Assembly: GCA_027002315.1 (NCBI GenBank)
Contig: JALWZV010000048.1
Coordinates: 605-16,418 of the forward strand
Length of the DNA stretch: 15,814 nucleotides
Origin: Candidatus Roizmanbacteria bacterium
GTDB taxonomy: Bacteria > Patescibacteriota > Microgenomatia > UBA1406 > GWC2-37-13
Direction: 5' to 3'
A program made the position numbers and the translations under genes. The notes beneath the pieces were generated by a model, which saw only the letters and a program-made list of their open reading frames with translations, searched no databases and was not told the origin of the DNA. Below, piece after piece: positions 1 to 5,771 of the stretch (positions are counted from its first letter, which is position 1; every line of letters starts with the position of its first letter).

Positions 1-286
1 TTAAACTTAACTTTTTTATCTTTATCTTTTTTTTAGGAAAAGTAACGCGAGACAATATTCCATGTGTTTCTTTATGATAAGGGAATAATACGAAAAAACC
101 ACATTGTCCTTTTTTATTTAAATAGAATTTAACATCAAAGAGACTATAAGTATTTCCTTTATGAATAGCATTAATTGTGAATCTTTCTGATCGGTGAGTA
201 AAGATTTTTCCTATGTGACATTTCTTATATTTTTTTCCACTTCCGCAAGGGCAAGGATCGTTTCTTCCTATTTTCTGACCACTCAT
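1..286 (-). CDS. SEC-C zinc-motif protein, 3' end beyond window
   Basis: Reading leftward from ATG at 286, 95 codons are open and the frame runs off the window edge without a stop, so the C-terminus is missing. Residues 5-24 carry a canonical SEC-C motif (KIGRNDPCPCGSGKKYKKCH) with the C-x-C...C-H zinc ligands. This is the motif known from the C-terminus of SecA and from many small proteins of unknown role. Here it sits at the extreme N-terminus, so this is not a SecA tail. The remainder (about residues 25-95) is basic, predicted beta-rich, and not recognised. It lies 52 nt downstream of the XRE regulator on the same strand and may share its transcript. No clear Shine-Dalgarno is visible. The motif is certain from sequence; the biological function is unknown. 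Confidence 0.85.
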   Translation of the reverse strand, partial: MSGQKIGRNDPCPCGSGKKYKKCHIGKIFTHRSERFTINAIHKGNTYSLFDVKFYLNKKGQCGFFVLFPYHKETHGILSRVTFPKKKIKIKKLSL

Positions 287-338
287 TAAATTTCAGTTAT
301 AATTATTAGAATTAACTACAAGAATATAATTTATTATA

Positions 339-566
339 TTATTTATTTATTTTAGGAAAAAGTTTATTAGGATTTATTTTTAACTCCTTACTTATCTTCC
401 ATAACACATAAGCAGTAGGAGAATAGCGAGCGTTTTCAAGATGACCGATGTAGGTTCTGTATAGACCACACTTGTGAGCAAGTTGCTCTTGAGATAAACC
501 TGATTTTACCCTATACCGTCTTATTCTTTTTCCAACCTCTTTTGTAAATTGTTCTTTAGAAAGCAT
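339..566 (-). CDS. XRE/Cro-CI family HTH transcriptional regulator
   Basis: This 75-aa protein is essentially one HTH_3 domain. Residues 11-66 contain the five-helix pattern, with the turn and recognition helix around LSQEQLAHKCGLYRTYIGHLE, and it ends in the usual NPNKLF-type tail. Single-domain XRE proteins of this size act as repressors in phages, plasmids and restriction-modification control. No methylase or restriction enzyme gene is visible here, so the mobile-element setting is the better clue. The gene is divergent from the OB-fold-like protein at 676, and an inverted repeat in the shared 109-nt intergenic region is a candidate operator. GAGAT a few nucleotides before the ATG is a weak ribosome-binding site. 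The family is certain; the target is inferred. Confidence 0.9.
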   Translation of the reverse strand: MLSKEQFTKEVGKRIRRYRVKSGLSQEQLAHKCGLYRTYIGHLENARYSPTAYVLWKISKELKINPNKLFPKINK

Positions 567-587
567 ATATCTCTATTGTGTATTTAG

Positions 588-618
588 ACTATGTAAACTA
601 CAACGCAGTAAACATAGT
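588..618. promoter_or_regulatory. candidate operator in divergent promoter region
   Basis: ACTATGT (588-594) and ACATAGT (612-618) form a perfect 7-nt inverted repeat with a 17-nt spacer. Inside it GTAAAC occurs twice as a direct repeat. A leftward -35/-10 pair for the XRE gene (TTGTAG, 17 nt, CACAAT) would overlap it, and a rightward TATAAT lies just beyond at 627-632. This is the layout expected of an autorepressing XRE protein. Chance inverted repeats are common in AT-rich DNA, so this is a candidate only. Confidence 0.35.
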
Positions 619-660
619 ATATTTGTTATAATGTTATTGAATTAGTAGTTATAACTTAGA

Positions 661-670
661 AAGGAGGTGA
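661..670 (+). promoter_or_regulatory. strong Shine-Dalgarno, fixes start at 676
   Basis: AAGGAGGTGA is fully complementary to a canonical 16S 3' tail. Its position points to ATG at 676 (8 nt after AGGAGG). An in-frame GTG at 667 lies inside the site itself and is unlikely to be used. A perfect palindrome AGTTATAACT (647-656) lies directly upstream. Confidence 0.85.
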
Positions 671-675
671 AGATA

Positions 676-1125
676 ATGAAAAAACTTTTTAAATGGGGAG
701 GTATAGTTTTGCTTGTCATAATAATAATTGCAATATTTAGTGGAAATAGTTCTACTACCAAGCAAAATAAAGTAGCAACGACTCAAAGTACAAAGACAGT
801 AAAAAAAGAAATCGTAAAGGTTGAAATAAACCCATTTATCAAAGAATTTGATGATAATCAACTAGCTGCTGAGAAAAAATATAAAGGAAAAATTATAGAA
901 ACGAGTGCATATATCAACAACATAAGTGAAGATATTGCAGGAAAACCATTTCTCAGCCTTAGTCCAAAAGCTTCCGATTACTTTGGAACATCTGTTAAAT
1001 GTAATTTCAATGATAAAGATGTTTTAACCTCTTTAAAAAATGGTGAATGGGTAAAGGTACAGGGTGAATTTAAATCTCAAGATTTAGGCATAATTGTACT
1101 TAGTGGATGTAAAATTCTTAAATAA
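676..1125 (+). CDS. membrane-anchored OB-fold-like (tRNA_anti-like) protein
   Basis: This 149-aa protein has a basic N-terminus and one hydrophobic segment at residues 8-21, then a Ser/Thr/Lys-rich linker (22-50). A domain at 53-149 has the pattern AAEKKYKGK...I..I.EDI.GKPFLSL...VKCNF...L..L..GEWVKVQGEF. That matches the tRNA_anti-like / OB-fold putative lipoprotein family, in which an extracytoplasmic OB barrel is tethered to the membrane. No lipobox cysteine follows the hydrophobic segment, so it looks like a signal anchor rather than a lipoprotein. C109 and C145 could form a disulphide. It has a strong ribosome-binding site and its own terminator, so it is probably monocistronic. Ligand and function are unknown. 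Related proteins occur on plasmids and phages as cargo. Confidence 0.8.
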   Translation: MKKLFKWGGIVLLVIIIIAIFSGNSSTTKQNKVATTQSTKTVKKEIVKVEINPFIKEFDDNQLAAEKKYKGKIIETSAYINNISEDIAGKPFLSLSPKASDYFGTSVKCNFNDKDVLTSLKNGEWVKVQGEFKSQDLGIIVLSGCKILK

Positions 1126-1149
1126 AACAAAAGATTTTGACATTCTATT

Positions 1150-1177
1150 AATACCCACCTTTTTAAGGGTGGGTATT
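1150..1177 (+). terminator. rho-independent-like hairpin after 676-1125 gene
   Basis: A perfect 10-bp stem (AATACCCACC / GGTGGGTATT) with an 8-nt loop is followed by GTTTGTT. The T-run is interrupted, so termination may be partial, but the position 25 nt after the stop codon fits a terminator for the OB-fold-like gene. Confidence 0.7.
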
Positions 1178-1243
1178 GTTTGTTGGATATAATATAATCA
1201 AGGTATATAGTTAGAACAGATTTGTAGTGATAGATAAAAGATT

Positions 1244-2392
1244 ATGACACATCTTGTAGATGATGTCTTAGAAAAATTAGATCTAGCATATTCTGAAGCA
1301 GATACAAGTAATTCATATAAAACATTTATTCTTTCTTTGGTGGGATACATCCTACTATTTTACAATGAGAGAATTCTTCAACCAATTAAAGATAGTTTAG
1401 AAAAACAAAAAAATAAGAGAGATAGAGGAGTTATATTATCAGAACAGAAATGTGCAAAAAAAATTCAAAAAATTCTTAAAGATATCAAAGATATAATAGT
1501 CCAAGATAAAACAATTTCCCCAGAAACAACGGGATACTTAAGAAATCTCTACGAATCAAACAACAATAAAACTACTTATCCTAGAGAAGATTTTGAAAGA
1601 AAGGTTATTATTTTAGAAAATGTTATCAAAACTTTATTAGAAACACATAAACCAAGATACTTACAATTATGTCGTCAGTTTGGAGACATATCCGATGACT
1701 ACGTTTTTAAAAGGTTAAAATTCCATCCATGTTATAAACAAGTGCAGTTGCTGAGAAAAAAGTATGACCGTGATAAACAAGTATCTATGTGGTTTTACTG
1801 GTACGAGCTGAGCAAAGTTCTTTATATTTACGCTAATTATAAAAATATGCCTATAAAAATAGATCTAAATTCAAGTGTGACAGATTACTCTTCTGAAAGA
1901 GAAGAGCTTATGAACATTCTAAGCGGAAAAGTAAACTCATCACGTTATTTTGACATGACCTCACTTAAACGTTATCTGAGTGCTCATTATTTTTATACAA
2001 GAGACATCTTAATAAAAATAATGGACAAAAGGGGAGATTATAGGAAAGGAAAGAAAAAAATACTAAGTTTTGACAAACCAACTGGGGAGTTACAGTTAGA
2101 TGGGAAAAGTATAATTTTTAAAAATGATAAACGTCCTGTGTTAATTTTAGATAAAATTTTACGTCCTGAAAATAGAAAGAGGAAAATATCATGGGAGGAA
2201 TTATTTGAGGACATAGATGGACAAGGAGAAATTAACAAATCGTATTGGAGAAGGATATATGATTCCAAAAAAACCTTGAATAATCGCATACTTAAAGAAC
2301 TGGGTATTAAAAACTTTCTTGTTGGAAAGTGTAAAGAAGTTGCCATAAACTCAAAATATCTACGAAAGTTTAAAATAGTTGTAACAGATTAA
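1244..2392 (+). CDS. unrecognised 382-aa protein, winged-helix-like C-terminus
   Basis: The protein is highly charged and mostly helical by inspection. A short hydrophobic stretch at about residues 27-40 could be a marginal membrane segment or a buried helix. Residues 281-382 form a separate module: short beta strands (LQLDGKSIIF), then ISWEELFEDIDG, then a W-x-x-x-Y helix followed by LNNRILKELGIKNFL, ending in a VAINSKYL strand. This resembles an OmpR-type winged helix in layout and resembles C-terminal domains I recall from CPR proteins. DNA binding is therefore inferred, not shown. The middle of the protein (about 45-280) is not recognised. No Shine-Dalgarno precedes the ATG. It lies between the OB-fold-like gene's terminator and the small-gene cluster of the element, with gaps of over 80 nt on both sides. 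Confidence 0.75.
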   Translation: MTHLVDDVLEKLDLAYSEADTSNSYKTFILSLVGYILLFYNERILQPIKDSLEKQKNKRDRGVILSEQKCAKKIQKILKDIKDIIVQDKTISPETTGYLRNLYESNNNKTTYPREDFERKVIILENVIKTLLETHKPRYLQLCRQFGDISDDYVFKRLKFHPCYKQVQLLRKKYDRDKQVSMWFYWYELSKVLYIYANYKNMPIKIDLNSSVTDYSSEREELMNILSGKVNSSRYFDMTSLKRYLSAHYFYTRDILIKIMDKRGDYRKGKKKILSFDKPTGELQLDGKSIIFKNDKRPVLILDKILRPENRKRKISWEELFEDIDGQGEINKSYWRRIYDSKKTLNNRILKELGIKNFLVGKCKEVAINSKYLRKFKIVVTD

Positions 2393-2515
2393 TATCAAAA
2401 ATAAACACTCTTCTTAAAAAGAATATCTTGTTACTACAGCTAAAACAATAGTTAGGTCTACTAATCCCAACATCTAATTTTGTACACTTGTTCTGATTTG
2501 TTGTTTTTCTTTTTT

Positions 2516-2665
2516 ATGGAAGATAATCGTGAGATTTTAGAACAATTTGTAAACCAGTTCTTTCTCTTGTTAAAAGAACAGTATCTATATCAAAAAGGTA
2601 AGAAAAGAAAAGGAACAAAAATAGAAGTTTATAAAAAAACACATGGAAAATACGAACATTTTTAA
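2516..2665 (+). CDS. small charged ORF, 49 aa, uncertain
   Basis: An ATG-initiated 49-residue frame begins MEDNREILEQFVNQ and ends in a lysine-rich segment. An in-frame TTG at 2480 would add 12 mostly hydrophobic residues but has no ribosome-binding site. The frame overlaps the next gene by 23 nt, which is typical of translational coupling in phage and plasmid clusters. It has no recognisable domain. The case for a real gene rests on the coupled arrangement and the helical, charged composition of its first half. It could also be non-coding leader. Confidence 0.4.
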   Translation: MEDNREILEQFVNQFFLLLKEQYLYQKGKKRKGTKIEVYKKTHGKYEHF

Positions 2666-2906
2666 AACAAACAACGTTTTTTTTGCAATGTTTCTAATAG
2701 ACAAAGGCTTAACTCTATTAGAAGTAGTTCAAGAAAAAGACGGTGATCACATTTTTTCGTTTTATGACGATAAAGGTCGGTGCAACAAATACTTTAAGCA
2801 TTATTGGGAAATGGAAGTAATATGGAATTTCTCTTTACTGAAACGTATTTATAAATTATTAAAGCAATATGAGTTGTTGTTGGAAGAAACCTATGGATCA
2901 AAGTGA
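2643..2906 (+). CDS. DUF5659-like small protein
   Basis: This 87-aa protein has the layout I associate with DUF5659. An opening TNNVFFAMFLIDKG gives a beta strand and helix that leads into LLEV. A strand segment around HIFSFYDDKGR follows, then a helix around KYFKHYW, and finally a helical end around FSLLKRIYKLLKQYE. Proteins of this family are found near phage, plasmid and integrative-element genes; no activity is known to me. The start overlaps the upstream ORF by 23 nt and the stop overlaps the next gene by 14 nt, so the three are likely co-translated. The assignment is pattern-based and would need a profile search. Confidence 0.6.
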   Translation: MENTNIFKTNNVFFAMFLIDKGLTLLEVVQEKDGDHIFSFYDDKGRCNKYFKHYWEMEVIWNFSLLKRIYKLLKQYELLLEETYGSK

Positions 2907-3423
2907 TAACGATAGAACACAGAAGTTGTTTGAAAATAAGATGAAAGGATTTTTTAGAGTACCTCGTGCTATTTTTCTTCCTCCTGTAGTTAAACTAATC
3001 GGAAGGGCAAATATGACCACTTATCTTCAATTAGTCGCTCTTGCTGGTTGGGATAAAAGAACTGTTTATTATGAAGCTATTAATACATCTTTAACAGAAC
3101 TTTCAAAGTATTTAGATATACCTATATCTACGTTATCTAGAACATTGAATCTATTAAAACGATACCATTTGATTTCAAAGGAGAAAAGAACTATCCGCAT
3201 AAACTTCTTTTTCTTTTTATTTCTGAAAACCTTTCTTTTAGTAAAAGGTAAGAGTGCTAAAGAACAAAAGGAGATTTTTATAGACATATTAATGGGTAAA
3301 TTGCAAAAAGTAGAGAAAGAATTTTCAGAACTAGAGCAAAAACTTTCATCTGAGAGAAATAAATTTTCATCAACGAAAAAGGATTTTCCACTAGTGGATA
3401 TTAACGATATTGACTTAGATTAG
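2893..3423 (+). CDS. wHTH protein, replication/partition type
   Basis: This 176-aa protein begins with about 60 residues resembling the N-terminal part of phage and plasmid replication proteins (FFRVPRAIF, then TTYLQLVALA). A winged helix follows at about 62-104 (SLTELSKYLDIPISTLSRTL, then a KRYHLISKEKR wing). Then come an unusually Phe-rich hydrophobic stretch (105-117), a predicted coiled coil (about 131-157), and an acidic tail ending IDLD. ATG 2893 is chosen over the in-frame ATG at 2869 because GGAAG sits 6 nt upstream and it minimises overlap with the previous gene. The gap downstream carries phased direct repeats, an arrangement familiar from initiator-plus-origin modules. The winged helix is clear; the replication role is inference. 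A MarR-like transcription factor is the alternative. Confidence 0.7.
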   Translation: MDQSDNDRTQKLFENKMKGFFRVPRAIFLPPVVKLIGRANMTTYLQLVALAGWDKRTVYYEAINTSLTELSKYLDIPISTLSRTLNLLKRYHLISKEKRTIRINFFFFLFLKTFLLVKGKSAKEQKEIFIDILMGKLQKVEKEFSELEQKLSSERNKFSSTKKDFPLVDINDIDLD

Positions 3424-3463
3424 TATTGCAATCTAACCATGAGAAAGAACGATGCTAAGTTCA

Positions 3464-3493
3464 TGTAATTTCTTGTAAGGTAGTGTAAGTTAT
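3464..3493. repeat. three TGTAA direct repeats at exact 10-nt period
   Basis: TGTAA occurs at 3464, 3474 and 3484, one helical turn apart, and the second and third copies share TGTAAG. This is within the 259-nt gene-free gap (3424-3682) between the wHTH gene and the recombinase. It could be iterons, an operator or recombinase accessory sites. Confidence 0.45.
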
Positions 3494-3518
3494 CTGAGGT
3501 AAATAATTGATGAAAATA

Positions 3519-3638
3519 TTTAGCAAAATACAGACAAAATTTAAGTAAAATTTAGGCAAAAATAAGGTATTTTTTTAGAAAAGGTTTATAGCTTATTAGT
3601 TGTTATGACAATATAATTTGAGATTTTAGGAAAAAATT
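3519..3638. repeat. TTTAG-nAAAA repeats with near-helical spacing
   Basis: Variants of TTTAG(G)nAAAA begin at 3519 (TTTAGCAAAAT), 3540 (TTTAAGTAAAAT), 3551 (TTTAGGCAAAAAT), 3574 (TTTAGAAAAGG) and 3625 (TTTAGGAAAAAATT). Spacings of 21, 11, 23 and 51 nt are close to multiples of one turn. The motif is low-complexity in AT-rich DNA, so chance is a serious alternative. Confidence 0.3.
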
Positions 3639-3669
3639 GGAGAGGCGTTATTTTTTGCTTAAATTTTTA

Positions 3670-3675
3670 TATAAT
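3670..3675 (+). promoter_or_regulatory. -10 box 7 nt before recombinase GTG
   Basis: A perfect TATAAT lies 7 nt before GTG 3683, so transcription would be predicted to start at or next to the start codon. No good -35 is visible, and no Shine-Dalgarno is present upstream of either candidate start (GTG 3683, ATG 3692). Confidence 0.35.
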
Positions 3676-3682
3676 TAATATA

Positions 3683-5218
3683 GTGAATACTATGAATACT
3701 GCTGAAAAACAACCAAAATTTAATTATTGCTTCATTTATGCAAGAGTATCTACAGTACGACAAGCACAAGAAGGATATTCAATTGACGCTCAAATACAGT
3801 TATGTAAAGAGTTTGCTAATAAATTGAAATTTAAAGTTAAACATGTATTTGCTGATAGAGGTGAAAGCGGAACGGCTCTAGACAGGCCACAGTTTCAAGA
3901 GATGTTAAATCGTTGTGAGGAAAAGGAAGTATCTGCAGTAATCGTTTTTCACATTGATAGACTCGCTAGAAACGAGTATGATTTTTTCTTTATAAAAGGA
4001 AAGTTTGAGAAGTTAGGGATAAGAATTCTTTCTGTTTCGCAGCCTAGTTCAGTAGAAAATACTCCAGAATCACACCTAATTGAAGGAATTATGGCGAATG
4101 TGAGTGCATATTATTCACGAGATAATTCTAGGAAAACCAAAAAAGGTATGAGAAGGAAATTTGATGAGGGATGGTATCCAAGTTGGGCTCCTCTTGGTTA
4201 TGTAAACATTAGAGATGAGGCAACAAAGAAAAGTATAATTATACAGGATATCAAGAGTGCTTCTTTAGTAAAAAAAGCTTTTGAGCTATATGTTACAGGT
4301 GATTACTCTTTAACATCTCTTTGTAAAGAATTAAATACTCTTGGCTTGCGAGGAAAACTTGGTGGAAAAATTTCAGAAAGTACTCTCCAACAAATTTTAA
4401 CAAACCCATTTTATTATGGATTGATGCGTTGGAGTGGGATGGAAAAAATGGGAAAACATAAACCGTTAATTACAAAAGAACTATTTAATAGAATACAACA
4501 TATTTTGGCAAGTCATCGTGATTTTATAATTAGACAGAGAAAATATAATTTCCTGTTAAGAGGCGTTGTATGGTGTGAAATTCATAATAGACGTTTAGTC
4601 GCAGAATGGCACTTTGTAAATTCAAATAAGCACAAAAAGGTTGGTTACTATCATTGTACGAATAGAGGCGGATGTAAAGGATCATATGTTAAGATAGAGG
4701 AACTAGAAAGCAAGGTTGCAAATTTACTCAAGAAAGTTCAGTTTAAGCAGAAATTTATAGATTTGATTTTAAATAAAGCTAAAGAATACTTAAATAACAT
4801 TTCTAAAACCGCCAAGGCAAATAAAAAAATGTTTCAAAATCAAATAAAATCACTTGAGGCAAAAAGAGATAAATTAGAGAATTTACTGCTTAGAGAGGAA
4901 ATATCGCCAGAAGTGTTTAATAGATTATATTCAAAAGTAGAATCACAGATAAGTTCTATTTATTATCAAATAGTTGACATTGAAAAAGATCGTTCAATTA
5001 ATATTGATTTTTTGAAAGCAATATTGTCTTTTACTAGAGATATTTACAACACCTACCTTAAAGCTCCTACTTTTTTAAAGCGTAGGTATTTAAAATTGTT
5101 TATAAACAAAGTGTATATAAGAGATAAAGATATTTCTTATGTGGAGTATCAACCTTTATTCAAAACTCTCATTAAGGAGCAAAAGGTTATATTAAGACAA
5201 AACTGGCTCCGGCGGTAG
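3683..5218 (+). CDS. large serine recombinase (site-specific integrase)
   Basis: Residues 15-160 are a resolvase/invertase catalytic domain: Y-A-R-V-S-T with nucleophile Ser23 and Arg21, GESGTALDRPQF, and the IDRLAR motif at 91-96. Residues about 170-275 are the Recombinase domain. Residues 290-335 are a zinc ribbon with ligands C298, H301, C325 and C331, where one Cys is replaced by His compared with the usual four-Cys form. A coiled coil follows at about 375-430. At 511 aa this is full length for an element integrase or excisionase. The start may be GTG 3683, or ATG 3692 three codons later. The last four residues (WLRR) and the stop are encoded on the strand opposite the 3' end of tRNA-Asn, overlapping it by 15 nt. 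This suggests that the gene marks the right end of an integrated element whose junction lies at the tRNA. Confidence 0.95.
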   Translation: MNTMNTAEKQPKFNYCFIYARVSTVRQAQEGYSIDAQIQLCKEFANKLKFKVKHVFADRGESGTALDRPQFQEMLNRCEEKEVSAVIVFHIDRLARNEYDFFFIKGKFEKLGIRILSVSQPSSVENTPESHLIEGIMANVSAYYSRDNSRKTKKGMRRKFDEGWYPSWAPLGYVNIRDEATKKSIIIQDIKSASLVKKAFELYVTGDYSLTSLCKELNTLGLRGKLGGKISESTLQQILTNPFYYGLMRWSGMEKMGKHKPLITKELFNRIQHILASHRDFIIRQRKYNFLLRGVVWCEIHNRRLVAEWHFVNSNKHKKVGYYHCTNRGGCKGSYVKIEELESKVANLLKKVQFKQKFIDLILNKAKEYLNNISKTAKANKKMFQNQIKSLEAKRDKLENLLLREEISPEVFNRLYSKVESQISSIYYQIVDIEKDRSINIDFLKAILSFTRDIYNTYLKAPTFLKRRYLKLFINKVYIRDKDISYVEYQPLFKTLIKEQKVILRQNWLRR

Positions 5219-5278
5219 GATTCGAACCTACAACCTTGAAGTTAACAGCTTCCTGCTCTACCATTGAGCTACGCCGGA
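5204..5278 (-). tRNA. tRNA-Asn (anticodon GTT)
   Basis: Read leftward, a full cloverleaf is visible. The 7-bp acceptor stem TCCGGCG/CGCCGGA is perfect. The D-stem is GCTC/GAGC, and the anticodon loop CTGTTAA carries GTT. The variable loop has 5 nt. The T-stem GTAGG/CCTAC closes TTCGAAT, and the discriminator G is followed by an encoded CCA. The top pair of the anticodon stem is a G-A mismatch; the other four pairs are intact. The total length is 75 nt including CCA. The 5' end overlaps the stop codon of the GIY-YIG gene by 10 nt, and the 3' end overlaps the recombinase 3' end on the other strand. A broken copy of its 5' third lies 289 nt upstream. Confidence 0.95.
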
Positions 5279-5514
5279 TTAATAGATCTTAAAAACTCTT
5301 TACCTATCCCGCTTTTCAAATATTTTTCTCTTTTTCTAGCTTCTACTCGTGTGCCAACTTTTTCTTTATAAATTAGATACCATGGACAATATCCTTTGGT
5401 GGAAAAAACATGTTTTGCATTATGCTCTTTTACTCTACTCTCAACGTTATTACTTAAACCCACATATATTCTTCCATATTTAATACTTTTTATAGCGTAA
5501 ACATAATATATCAT
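5269..5514 (-). CDS. GIY-YIG single-domain endonuclease
   Basis: This 81-aa protein is a stand-alone GIY-YIG domain. The first motif is YVY (residues 4-6), the second is YVG (17-19), followed by Arg27 and His31. The C-terminal helix VEARKREKYLKSGIGKEFL contains the likely catalytic Glu63. Small proteins like this cut DNA and are typical of mobile cassettes. The start is taken as ATG 5514, because an in-frame ATG at 5553 would add 13 residues translated from a palindrome and a tRNA remnant. AGGA lies 5 nt before ATG 5514, inside sequence derived from the tRNA copy. The last codons (Pro, Ala, stop) are read from the 5' end of the intact tRNA-Asn. The gene is therefore bracketed by tRNA sequence on both sides. 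The domain is certain; mobility is inferred. Confidence 0.9.
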   Translation of the reverse strand: MIYYVYAIKSIKYGRIYVGLSNNVESRVKEHNAKHVFSTKGYCPWYLIYKEKVGTRVEARKREKYLKSGIGKEFLRSINPA

Positions 5515-5518
5515 ATTT

Positions 5519-5569
5519 TTCCTGCTCCCTGCCTGCCGGCAGGCAGGTATCATTGAGCTACGCCGGATT
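5519..5569 (-). pseudogene. tRNA-Asn 5' fragment, interrupted copy
   Basis: Read leftward this matches the first 29 nt of the intact tRNA-Asn (plus two flanking A) with one substitution (GGTA to GATA in the D-loop). A 20-nt insertion lies exactly between ...GATA and GAGCAGGAA. The match stops at GGAA; the rest of the tRNA is absent, so this cannot make a tRNA. In the intact gene the corresponding stretch is 5250-5280. The remnant shows that the tRNA was duplicated, or was the insertion point of the GIY-YIG cassette. Confidence 0.9.
5528..5547. repeat. perfect 20-nt GC-rich palindrome
   Basis: CCTGCCTGCCGGCAGGCAGG is its own reverse complement and stands out as pure G/C/T/A-poor sequence in an AT-rich region. 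It is inserted in the D-loop of the tRNA remnant. From memory, the same palindrome is scattered in many CPR genomes, often translated as PACRQAG-like peptides; I could not check this here. Confidence 0.9.
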
Positions 5570-5771
5570 TACCTCTATATTTAGATATTTTAACAGATAA
5601 TCTCTATTCTTAAAGGACTTTAATTTTTTTGAGCTTTCATTGATTTATAAAAAATAGTCTTATAGTATGATTGATTCACAAAGATTTTAATCGTTTATTA
5701 AAGTTTATGTTGTTTTACAAATCAATAGTAATATGATAATATATATCTTATAGTAAAAATATATTTGAAAT

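Noticed and set aside
339..566. restriction-modification controller gene
   Set aside because: The XRE protein resembles C-proteins in size, but no methyltransferase or endonuclease partner is present nearby.
1137..1165. TTGACA at 1137 as a promoter
   Set aside because: At the right distance there is only TTTTTA inside the terminator hairpin, not a -10.
2038..2346. leftward 102-residue frame antisense to the 382-aa gene
   Set aside because: Serine/leucine/phenylalanine-rich shadow of a Lys/Glu-rich coding sequence, without ribosome-binding site or domain.
3464..3638. CRISPR array
   Set aside because: Repeats are 5-13 nt and divergent with no unique spacers of regular length; no cas genes in the window.
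5515..5553. N-terminal extension of the GIY-YIG protein (MIPACRQAGSRKN)
   Set aside because: These 13 residues are translated from the tRNA remnant and the palindrome. The normal domain begins at the next ATG (5514), which has AGGA upstream.
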